Source: an uncultured Pseudomonadota bacterium
Lineage (GTDB): Bacteria; SAR324; NAC60-12
DNA: 7,082 nt
NCBI GenBank assembly: GCA_913056375.1
Contig: CAJXNF010000148.1
Coordinates: 1 to 7,082 of the forward strand
Reading direction: 5' to 3'
The position numbers and the translations under genes were made by a program. How positions within the stretch are numbered: position 1 is the first letter of the stretch; each line of letters opens with the position of its first letter. Positions 1 to 5,361 of this stretch are shown here, piece by piece. The notes beneath the pieces were generated by a model. It was not told where the DNA came from. It ran no database searches and worked only from the letters and a program-made list of their open reading frames with translations.

Positions 1-253
1 GGGTTTCTTTAAGCTTCAAATATTGACGCTGCAGGCGAATTTTTTGCTGCTGATATTCGTCTTTGTTTAGCCGTCCTAATTGAAAATCGTCTTCCAATTC
101 GCTGAGTGCACTCAATAGTGCGTCAGATTCACTGGTATCTAAATTTGCTTCAGCTTTCTGCAGTTCATGCCGTTGGATTCGGCTGAAAAAAAGTGGGAAA
201 GTCACCACTCCAATCGTCAAAATAAATAATAATGCAGTCAAGTAAACGTTCAT
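1..253 (-). CDS. Membrane-anchored protein with CcmI/SHOCT-like helical segment (partial, N-terminal 84 residues)
   Basis: The gene is read from 253 leftwards and is still open at the window edge, so the C-terminus is missing. The first 84 residues show one hydrophobic segment (about residues 4-23, LTALLFILTIGVVTFPLFF), then a charged helical stretch. Residues 45-80 carry the pattern ALSELEDDFQLGRLNKDEY followed by QQQKIRLQRQYL. This 'LxELExDxxLGxLxxxEYxxxKxxL' helical hairpin is typical of the N-terminal part of CcmI-like cytochrome c biogenesis proteins and of SHOCT-type short domains, but it is short and not diagnostic. The ATG follows the TAA of mrnC with no gap, so translation is probably coupled and the gene belongs to the same operon. 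Whether a TPR domain, as in CcmI, follows cannot be seen. The reading frame is clear; the family assignment is tentative. Confidence 0.6.
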   Translation of the reverse strand, partial: MNVYLTALLFILTIGVVTFPLFFSRIQRHELQKAEANLDTSESDALLSALSELEDDFQLGRLNKDEYQQQKIRLQRQYLKLKET

Positions 254-658
254 TTAGATTTCTGCAGTGTGTGCCTCAATCAATTTTCTGGATTCCGGAA
301 GATCCATCATCTCGTTCAGTCGATCACGTTGTTCGAGATGCCAATAACCGATAACACATTCAAAGCCTGTTGCCATTCGATATTCCTCAACCGTTGCATG
401 CTTAGGCCGTGTTTGTGGTTTTTGATTCTTCCCACGTTGAAAAACCTGGAGTTCTTCCTCACTCAGCATTCCGGACCAGAGAGACACCAGCTTTGATTGT
501 GTTTGACAGCGAACCAACTCTACTACCCACTGATGCACCTGGCTGGCATTTTGGCTTCTCTGCAAAGCATATTGGCGACACCAAAGTTCATAGATTGCGT
601 CGCCTAAGTAGGCCAAACCAAAGTTTGACCACTCCTTCCAGTTCTCACCACTGCTCAT
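254..658 (-). CDS. mrnC: Mini-ribonuclease III (MrnC), dsRNA-specific endonuclease
   Basis: This 134-residue protein matches the Mini-III family: a single RNase III catalytic domain without the C-terminal dsRNA-binding domain of classical RNase III. Visible motifs are LAYLGDAIYEL (residues 15-25), with D20 at the catalytic Asp position and E24 nearby; a Q-rich helix; LSEEELQVFQRGKN (65-78); RPKHATVEEYRMATGFE (84-100); and IGYWHLE (103-109), with E100 at the second acidic position. In Bacillus subtilis the family matures 23S rRNA; the same role here is an inference. The ATG at 658 lies inside the end of the R3H gene (14-bp overlap), and the N-terminus begins just before the conserved LAYLGDA motif, as expected for the family. 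There is no strong Shine-Dalgarno, so translational coupling to the R3H gene is likely. The TAA abuts the ATG of the next gene. Confidence 0.92.
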   Translation of the reverse strand: MSSGENWKEWSNFGLAYLGDAIYELWCRQYALQRSQNASQVHQWVVELVRCQTQSKLVSLWSGMLSEEELQVFQRGKNQKPQTRPKHATVEEYRMATGFECVIGYWHLEQRDRLNEMMDLPESRKLIEAHTAEI

Positions 659-1154
659 CCTGAGGGCAAATCAAGTGGTTGCGTTGAATTCGAAACATAC
701 CGCTGTCCATCTCTCTCTCATCCAACACTTTCATGGTGTTATCTGAAGTCGGGACTCCGAAGCTGCCATCAGCTCTCAAGACAATTTTCTGGCCTGGACG
801 GCAATAAAAGATTTCATTGCCTCTGTCAATCATTACTCCCTTTCGGGGAGCTGGATCCGGGGACTCTTCTGGTTTTTCCGGAGCCGCCAGAATTTCTCCA
901 AGTGACTGTGATTTGAGCAAACAGACATATCGCTCATCCCGACTACCAACTGATTTACTGCTGAGTTGATATAAAGAGCCCATCTGATGGACGAGCCTAC
1001 GTTGGTAGGAGTTCATCGGGTCAAACTCTAAAATTTCTTCGTCTTTCTCAAGGAATGTTAGAATCTGCTGATTGATTTCTTTGAGAAATTCTTCGTCTTG
1101 GGGAGTTAACTCAGCTTCAATGACCTGAGATTTATCCTGGAATTTGTCTGTCAT
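645..1154 (-). CDS. R3H domain-containing nucleic-acid-binding protein
   Basis: The 169-residue protein has an acidic helical N-terminus (residues 1-45), then an R3H-like domain at about 41-84: FDPMNSYQRRLVHQMGSLY with R52 and H56 giving the R-x3-H signature, followed by the VGSRDERYVCLLKS strand region. The 'PMNsYqRRlvH' form resembles the R3H domain of Jag/KhpB proteins, but no KH domain or Jag-N domain is visible. A Pro/Glu linker (90-104) leads to a C-terminal segment (106-169, with RPGQKIVLRADGSFGVP) that I do not recognise. R3H domains bind single-stranded nucleic acid; the target here is unknown. It is the first gene of the minus-strand unit and overlaps mrnC by 14 bp, so a role in RNA processing with MrnC is plausible but inferred. 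The ATG at 1154 is the first usable start after an in-frame TAG upstream. No clear Shine-Dalgarno precedes it. Confidence 0.78.
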   Translation of the reverse strand: MTDKFQDKSQVIEAELTPQDEEFLKEINQQILTFLEKDEEILEFDPMNSYQRRLVHQMGSLYQLSSKSVGSRDERYVCLLKSQSLGEILAAPEKPEESPDPAPRKGVMIDRGNEIFYCRPGQKIVLRADGSFGVPTSDNTMKVLDEREMDSGMFRIQRNHLICPQDEQW

Positions 1155-1195
1155 GTTGATGTGGACTTCGGTCGTTGATGAATTGCCGGGCTCAT
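1151..1195 (-). other. Possible 14-codon leader ORF with ATGA overlap onto the R3H gene
   Basis: On the minus strand an ATG at 1195-1193 opens a 14-codon frame ending in TGA at 1153-1151. That TGA shares the ATGA tetranucleotide with the start codon of the R3H gene, an arrangement often seen in translational coupling. The ATG lies in the loop of a 5-bp hairpin (CCGGG/CCCGG, 1186-1200). There is no Shine-Dalgarno upstream, so translation is doubtful and the arrangement may be chance. Confidence 0.15.
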
Positions 1196-1430
1196 CCCGG
1201 GGAGATAGAAGCTAAGTAATAGTGCTAAAGCAAGAGGTCCAGAGAGGCAATCGAAAAAAGGACTCAAGTTTTGTTTTAAATAGCCGATATACCAACTAAG
1301 GCAAAAACTTGGCTCCATGAATTCCTAAGAATTTGGAGCTAGATTCTGTCCAAAGTGCAATAAGTTTGCCCAGTCTCTGAGACGAGATGAGGCCTGCTGT
1401 GCCTTGGGCTTTTAGTCATCAAGAGGGCGT
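1155..1430. other. Divergent intergenic region, no gene, several inverted repeats
   Basis: This 276-bp stretch separates the minus-strand R3H/mrnC unit from the plus-strand gene at 1431 and should hold promoters for both directions. I see no credible ORF or tRNA. It contains a small GC hairpin (1186-1200), a long interrupted inverted repeat (1312-1339) and an 11-bp palindrome GTCTC-T-GAGAC (1373-1383). One possible plus-strand sigma70-type promoter is TTGGAG (1333-1338), a 17-bp spacer, then TGCAAT (1356-1361). It is weak (3/6 and 4/6 matches), and its -35 box overlaps the inverted repeat. Confidence 0.5.
1312..1339. repeat. Interrupted inverted repeat (11-bp stem) in the divergent intergenic region
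   Basis: The arms are GCTCCA (1312-1317) and AATTC (1320-1324) on the left, GAATT (1329-1333) and TGGAGC (1334-1339) on the right. This gives 6+5 base pairs with a two-base TG bulge and a CTAA loop. It could be an operator for a dimeric regulator of the divergent genes or an RNA hairpin. On the minus strand the hairpin is followed by CAAGTTTTTG, a terminator-like layout that would stop antisense transcription entering from the right. Confidence 0.45.
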
Positions 1431-1904
1431 ATGCCTCAGAATCAAACTTACTCCAATCTTTACACGATTGGTTTCTTGGCAACCCTGGGAATGATGACCT
1501 TCGGGATGTACTACTTTTATAGTGGTATGGGGAAGGTCAGCTATCGCACCTACAGTGGTTTTGAAACCGTCACTTATTATCTTGATAAGCAAAAGTACGA
1601 TCTGTACTTTAACGGCCTGATTTACTGTGGATGTTTTGCTTTTGCGTTGCTGCTGCTAACTGCAGCGATTCTAGTGCCGAGTCCGGCACAGTTGCAGCGT
1701 AGGCAAGCTCAAACCTATCCGTATGGTTCACAACTCGGTTCCGCACCAATGAGTCAGCCTGCTCCAGTTGGACCAGCCCCGCAACAAACAAATGAAGGCG
1801 AGGCAAACAATTCTCCTGAAGCAAGTCCTCAATTGGAATTAGAACCAGACTTCGACTTTGCAGTCGATGATAGCCTCATGGGGGATCTCGAATACAAAGA
1901 ATGA
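1431..1904 (+). CDS. Hypothetical two-TM membrane protein with Pro/Gln-rich acidic tail
   Basis: I do not recognise this 157-residue protein. It has two hydrophobic segments, about residues 11-30 (YTIGFLATLGMMTFGMYYFY) and 62-83 (GLIYCGCFAFALLLLTAAILV), joined by a Tyr-rich loop (31-61: many Y, plus K/D). The tail after TM2 begins with arginines (R90, R91), which by the positive-inside rule puts both termini in the cytoplasm. Residues 97-125 are rich in Pro, Gln and Ser, and 130-157 are strongly acidic (ELEPDFDFAVDDS). This is a low-complexity tail of the kind that often mediates protein contacts. The ATG at 1431 is preceded by AGAGGG (1422-1427), a purine-rich ribosome binding site although closely spaced. 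It lies 98 bp upstream of plsY on the same strand and may be cotranscribed with it. The hydrophobic pattern supports a real gene; the function is unknown. Confidence 0.75.
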   Translation: MPQNQTYSNLYTIGFLATLGMMTFGMYYFYSGMGKVSYRTYSGFETVTYYLDKQKYDLYFNGLIYCGCFAFALLLLTAAILVPSPAQLQRRQAQTYPYGSQLGSAPMSQPAPVGPAPQQTNEGEANNSPEASPQLELEPDFDFAVDDSLMGDLEYKE

Positions 1905-1969
1905 GTTTGAGTTGGCAAACGAGATAGGTCAGTGAGTGCTGGAAGTTCTGTTTGAGCAAATGCAGAGCT

Positions 1970-2003
1970 TTCAGCTTTTACGAATCCTTGAAACCAAGCT
2001 GAA
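1970..2003 (+). repeat. 8-bp inverted repeat flanking the plsY start
   Basis: TTCAGCTT (1970-1977) and AAGCTGAA (1996-2003) are perfect reverse complements around an 18-base loop, and the right arm ends on the A of the plsY ATG. In mRNA this stem would bury the region where a ribosome binding site is expected. That site shows no Shine-Dalgarno sequence. It may be a translational control element or chance. Confidence 0.3.
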
Positions 2004-2647
2004 TGTCCCTCCTTATTTCTCTCCTCATTGCTTATCTACTCGGAAGCATCCCTTTTGGACTGTTGATCGGCCGATTCTGGTTGGGTGTGGACGTGCGTCA
2101 GCAGGGCAGTGGAAACATTGGCATGACCAACGTCATGAGAGTTGGTGGTAAATTACCCGGAGCGCTGACATTCATCCTCGATTTTGGTAAAGCGTGGCTT
2201 GCGGTTGTGATTGCTGAATTAGTGCTGCTGGAAGAGTCATCGCCTGAACCAACATTGGGAATCCTCATGCTCGTGGGGTCTTTCGCAATTCTGGGGCATG
2301 TCTTCCCAGTCTTTCTACGTTTCAAGGGTGGCAAGGGGATCTCCTGCCAGATCGGAATGCTACTGGCAGTATATTATCCATTAGCGTTAGTGGGCGTGGG
2401 AACTTGGTTGCTGATGTTTGCCTGGAAAAAAATATCAAGCCTCTCAGCAATTGTGATGCTTTGCCTACTACCACCAGTCAGCACTGTTTTACCGGGGATG
2501 ATGACAGAACTGCCAACGTGGGATCTAACTGCAATTCAGGCCGCTCTGAGTCTTCTTTTGCTGTATTGCCATCGCGATAATCTGCGGCGATTACGTGAGG
2601 GTAGTGAAGGGGTTTTACGAAGCCCCTCTTCACCCACATCTTCTTAG
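2003..2647 (+). CDS. plsY: Acyl-phosphate:glycerol-3-phosphate acyltransferase PlsY
   Basis: PlsY is an integral membrane enzyme that transfers an acyl group from acyl-phosphate to glycerol-3-phosphate, making lysophosphatidic acid in the first committed step of phospholipid synthesis; PlsX supplies the acyl-phosphate. The 214-residue protein shows all three family motifs: GSGNIGMTNVMR (35-46) after the N-terminal GSIPFG (14-19); GHVFPVFLRFKGGKG (98-112); and H190-R-D-N193 followed by EGSEG near the C-terminus. Several hydrophobic segments (about 1-22, 56-75, 86-104, 118-140, 147-165, 176-188) fit the usual multi-pass fold. Small departures are DFGKA at 60-64, where DxxKG is usual, and GISCQIG after the KGGKG motif. 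The ATG follows an in-frame TGA directly, so the start is fixed. The C-terminal Ser/Pro tail overlaps a strong hairpin. The exchanger gene starts 8 bp downstream. Confidence 0.95.
   Translation: MSLLISLLIAYLLGSIPFGLLIGRFWLGVDVRQQGSGNIGMTNVMRVGGKLPGALTFILDFGKAWLAVVIAELVLLEESSPEPTLGILMLVGSFAILGHVFPVFLRFKGGKGISCQIGMLLAVYYPLALVGVGTWLLMFAWKKISSLSAIVMLCLLPPVSTVLPGMMTELPTWDLTAIQAALSLLLLYCHRDNLRRLREGSEGVLRSPSSPTSS
2599..2635 (+). repeat. GC-rich hairpin at the 3' end of plsY
   Basis: GTGAAGGGG (2604-2612) pairs with CCCC (2623-2626) and TTCAC (2629-2633) across a TC bulge, with a 10-base loop. GG (2600-2601) and CC (2634-2635) can extend the stem past a TA bulge. It lies inside the last codons of plsY, 21 bp before the exchanger start. 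No T-run follows, so it is not a standard intrinsic terminator. It could affect mRNA stability or the expression ratio between plsY and downstream genes. Confidence 0.4.
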
Positions 2648-2655
2648 AGAACAAA

Positions 2656-3816
2656 ATGAACTTTAATCTTGTCCAGCCATTGCGTTTTTTCTTTGGTGGT
2701 GGAATTTACAGCCACGTAGCCAACCTGACTGTGGTGATCATGGCCTTGGCAATCATGTACTTGGTTGGACTGAGAATTTGGCCGGTATCTTTTCTGTTGT
2801 GGGTGAGCCTGATCATTTTCGCTTCGATTGCCATCTGGCGAGCAGGTGATTTCTTCCAGCCAGCTGCCGATTACGTTCAGGAAAAACACAAACTTCCAGA
2901 ATCGATCAAAGCCGCTGTGATTGACGCCATAGCGAGTTCATTCCCAGAATTTTGTGTTGCAGTCATTGCGGTGATCTTGTTGGGAAGAGCTGAGGTGGGT
3001 ATTTCCTCGATTGTAGGGTCTGCGCTTTACAACGTCTTGATCATTCCAGCTGCGGCCGGCCTTGTCGCTAAAGGCCCAATGAAAATTGGTAAGGAGGTCG
3101 TCTGGCGAGACAGCTTGATGTACTTTGGGGTTGTTATTTTACTGCTTGTGGCTCTGTTTGCCTTCCCAAATGCTTGGGGCTTTGGTGTGGCCGCATTATT
3201 TATTTCAGCGTATGTTGGCTATATTTTTTGGTTAAACATTGATTATCGCAAACACAAAAGAAATTTAGCGGAAGAGAACTCTGAGGCTGATTCCTCAGCA
3301 GAAAATGAGGATACTGATGAAGAGGAGGAAGAATCAGAACTGGAAATTCGGGATGAACCACATGCATGGAAATGGATTTTGGGGATGATGTTGGTGATGG
3401 GTCTGGCCTCACACATCCTGGTGGAAGCTTCCATTCGATTGGGGGATCTCCTCGGAATTGATGCAGTGATCATGGGCTTCATTGTCATTGCAGCTGGTAC
3501 TTCAGTACCGGACACAGTGCTGTCGGTTATGAGTGCGAAAAGAGGAAATTATGATGCTGCGATTTCTAACGTATTTGGAAGCAATATTTTTGATATTTGT
3601 GTCTGCTTAAGTGTTCCAATTCTACTTGCCTTGGTGTTAACAGGTGCCGTCACGCCGGTAAACCTGCCCCAAATTGAGTTGGTATACATGCTCGTTGGAG
3701 CGACCGCTTTAGCGATCTATCTCTTTTGGAGTGACAACTACACGCTCACCAAAACAAAGTCCACGATCATGGCAGGTGTTTATTTGTTGATTGTTCTCGT
3801 GGCAATGGCTCTATAA
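2656..3816 (+). CDS. Sodium/calcium exchanger family (CaCA) protein, NCKX-like alpha repeats
   Basis: This 386-residue multi-pass membrane protein has the two alpha repeats of the Ca2+:cation antiporter superfamily, which exchange Ca2+ against Na+ (or another cation) across the inner membrane. Repeat 1 (about 82-136) contains ASSFPEF, with E98 at the ion-binding acid, and GISSIVGSALYNVL (115-128). Repeat 2 (about 265-325) contains AAGTSVPD, with D286, and SNVFGSNIFDI, with D313. The GSALYN form in repeat 1 and the SNIFD form in repeat 2 resemble K+-dependent exchangers (NCKX/SLC24) more than the GSNIFN form usual in bacterial YrbG-type proteins. Between the repeats lies a very acidic loop (204-236, with a run of five Glu at 222-226), expected on the cytoplasmic side as a Ca2+-sensing or regulatory loop. 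The gene starts 8 bp after plsY and ends 6 bp before apeB. Ion specificity cannot be read with certainty. Confidence 0.9.
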   Translation: MNFNLVQPLRFFFGGGIYSHVANLTVVIMALAIMYLVGLRIWPVSFLLWVSLIIFASIAIWRAGDFFQPAADYVQEKHKLPESIKAAVIDAIASSFPEFCVAVIAVILLGRAEVGISSIVGSALYNVLIIPAAAGLVAKGPMKIGKEVVWRDSLMYFGVVILLLVALFAFPNAWGFGVAALFISAYVGYIFWLNIDYRKHKRNLAEENSEADSSAENEDTDEEEEESELEIRDEPHAWKWILGMMLVMGLASHILVEASIRLGDLLGIDAVIMGFIVIAAGTSVPDTVLSVMSAKRGNYDAAISNVFGSNIFDICVCLSVPILLALVLTGAVTPVNLPQIELVYMLVGATALAIYLFWSDNYTLTKTKSTIMAGVYLLIVLVAMAL

Positions 3817-3822
3817 TTTCCT

Positions 3823-5118
3823 ATGTCAACCGTTTCGAACCTGCTCCAATTTTTAAATTCTTCTCCGACACCGTTTCATGCGGTTCAATCGATCAAGCGT
3901 CAACTTATCGGCAGTGGCTTTCTAGAGTTGCGGGAAAGCCAACTATGGGAGACGGAGCAGGGCGGAAAATACTATGTCACTCGGGGTGAAACCAGCATTG
4001 TTGCTTGGATTCAGGGAGAATCTCTTCCAGAACATGGAGCCCACATTGTTGGAGCCCATACCGACAGCCCTAATCTACGACTCAAGCCCCATCCAAATAT
4101 TACCCGTAGTGGCTACCGTCAATTGGGAGTGGAGGTATACGGTGGGGTGTTGTTAGGGACTTGGACTGACAGAGATTTGTCTTTGGCAGGAAGAGTCTTC
4201 GTGGAGTCAGAAAATGGGCTGAAGACTTATCCTCTTCTCTGTAAGCGACCACTGGTCAGAATTCCACAGCTAGCGATTCATCTGAATCGTGAGGTAAATG
4301 ATAAAGGCCTACAACTTAACAAGCAAAAACATCTGCCACCCATTTTGACTAAGAGTCAAAACTGGGAAACTGAAGATGCTTTGAAGTTCTGGCTTGCAGA
4401 GGAATTGGATTTGGAGGCGAGCAAGATCCGTAGTTGGGATTTAAGTCTTTACGACACCCAACCTGCTCAGTGCTGGGGGCCAGATCTGGAATTCATTGCC
4501 TCAGCGCGTTTGGATAACTTGTTCTGTTGCTTTACCGGATTGCAGGCCCTCTGTCACTCCAACTCTCCGAAGCCGTGGACTCAGGTTTTGGTTTGTTACG
4601 ATCATGAAGAAATTGGTAGTCAGACAACGGAGGGTGCTCATTCCTCCTTTCTGGAATTTGTTATCAGAAGACTAGCGGAGCAGACGGGATCTCCACAAGC
4701 CTACGAACGTGCAGTAGCCAATTCGATCCTTGTATCGGCAGACATGGCGCACGCTGTTCATCCAAATTATGCCGAACAGCACGATCCAAATCACTTTCCT
4801 CAAATGAATGAAGGACCAGTCATCAAACGGAATTCTCAAGGCCGTTACGCTACCTCTGCAAGGACAGAAGCTTGGTTCGAGCAAATTTGTTATCAGTGTA
4901 ATGTGCCTGTTCAAAAATTTGTGATGCGCACTGATCTGGCATGTGGTTCCACGATTGGCCCGATCACCGCAGCACGCCTCGGGATAGAAACCGTTGATGT
5001 GGGTGCATCGATGCTTGCCATGCACTCAATCAGAGAGACTTGTGGTTCTCTTGACGCAGATTACCTGATCAAAGCCTTCCAAGCCATCTATCAAGAACAC
5101 CTTCCTATTTTAAACTGA
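3823..5118 (+). CDS. apeB: M18 family metalloaminopeptidase (aspartyl aminopeptidase-like)
   Basis: This 431-residue cytoplasmic enzyme belongs to peptidase family M18, dinuclear-zinc aminopeptidases that remove N-terminal residues, often acidic ones. Motifs in order are the N-terminal SPTPFHAV (14-21); VGAHTDSPNLRLKP (76-89), with zinc ligand H79 and D81; DRDLSLAGRV (116-125); ASARLDNL (226-233), with the bridging D231; DHEEIGSQTTEGAHS (260-274), with E262/E263; SADMAHAVHPNY (305-316), with D307; MRTDLACGSTIGP (368-380); and DVGASMLAMHSIRE (392-405), with H401. The spacings 263 to 307 to 401 (44 and 94 residues) match those I recall for human DNPEP. The length is normal for the family and all catalytic and metal residues are present, so the enzyme should be active. 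The ATG is only 6 bp after the exchanger stop, with no clear Shine-Dalgarno, so it probably depends on upstream translation. Exact substrate preference is unknown. Confidence 0.95.
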   Translation: MSTVSNLLQFLNSSPTPFHAVQSIKRQLIGSGFLELRESQLWETEQGGKYYVTRGETSIVAWIQGESLPEHGAHIVGAHTDSPNLRLKPHPNITRSGYRQLGVEVYGGVLLGTWTDRDLSLAGRVFVESENGLKTYPLLCKRPLVRIPQLAIHLNREVNDKGLQLNKQKHLPPILTKSQNWETEDALKFWLAEELDLEASKIRSWDLSLYDTQPAQCWGPDLEFIASARLDNLFCCFTGLQALCHSNSPKPWTQVLVCYDHEEIGSQTTEGAHSSFLEFVIRRLAEQTGSPQAYERAVANSILVSADMAHAVHPNYAEQHDPNHFPQMNEGPVIKRNSQGRYATSARTEAWFEQICYQCNVPVQKFVMRTDLACGSTIGPITAARLGIETVDVGASMLAMHSIRETCGSLDADYLIKAFQAIYQEHLPILN

Positions 5119-5265
5119 AGCACTTTCATTGAAATAATTGCTCTGGTTTCCAAAAAATCTGATTTCCCATCAAGAATTTGTTTGAATGCAGCTTGCCAAG
5201 ATCTGACACGCTCTTCCTCCCACCATTCATTTCGATCCTACAGCTAGCTCACTGGTTTCATTCAT
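5091..5265 (-). pseudogene. Possible frameshifted small protein gene (minus strand)
   Basis: On the minus strand, codons from 5237 down to a TGA at 5093-5091 form a 48-residue open frame that looks like real protein. It begins DRNEWWEEERVRSWQAAF, continues KQILDGKSDFLETRAII, and ends SMKVLQFKIGRCS, with an amphipathic helical pattern and three Trp. The frame has no ATG, GTG or TTG before TTG at residue 29, and TAG lies just upstream. An ATG at 5265 opens a 12-codon frame (MNETSELAVGSK) in another phase; a one-base shift near 5238 would join the two into a product of about 58 residues. A second ATG at 5261 is in phase, with AAGGA well placed upstream, but meets TAG after five codons. The final 28 bp overlap the 3' end of apeB. 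It may be a decayed gene, a sequencing error or chance. I recognise no family. Confidence 0.25.
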
Positions 5266-5361
5266 TATCCTTTCTTGCACTAAACATTCTTAGACTTTTC
5301 TCTCAGATCAAGATCCAATAACTGTTGGTGACAACACTTTTATTTTCATTTCATGAGGTGA
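5119..5361. other. Intergenic gap between apeB and the lipocalin-like gene
   Basis: This 243-bp stretch holds no intact gene. The plus strand is clearly pyrimidine-rich from about 5200 to 5300, consistent with former or present coding on the minus strand (see the frame at 5091-5265). A small hairpin TGTTG-GTGA-CAACA (5323-5336) with a GNRA-type loop, followed by CTTTTATTTT, lies 25 bp before the next start codon. It could be a weak terminator or a leader element. I find no sigma70-type promoter that I would defend. Confidence 0.4.
5323..5347 (+). terminator. Weak hairpin plus T-rich tail upstream of the lipocalin-like gene
   Basis: TGTTG (5323-5327) and CAACA (5332-5336) pair around a GTGA tetraloop and are followed by CTTTTATTTTC. 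The stem is short, with only two G-C pairs, and the tail is interrupted. It lies over 200 bp past the apeB stop and close to the next start, so a leader role is as likely as termination. Confidence 0.2.

Noticed and set aside
269..663. Plus-strand ORFs over mrnC
   Set aside because: The minus-strand frame carries all Mini-III motifs, so these are shadows.
1185..1230. tRNA-like sequence around GGGCTCATCCC
   Set aside because: It has a Met-like anticodon-arm appearance but no T-arm, D-arm or acceptor pairing in the flanks.
1936..2151. 71-codon plus-strand ORF overlapping the plsY start
   Set aside because: It is out of frame with plsY, which has all family motifs; the sequence is shadow-like with no domain character.
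3243..3515. 90-codon minus-strand ORF opposite the exchanger gene
   Set aside because: It is the antisense shadow of the acidic loop and repeat 2; its Ser run is the complement of the Glu codons.
4672..5025. 117-codon minus-strand ORF inside apeB
   Set aside because: It is antisense to the conserved M18 catalytic region; its Cys/His-rich composition is typical of a shadow frame.
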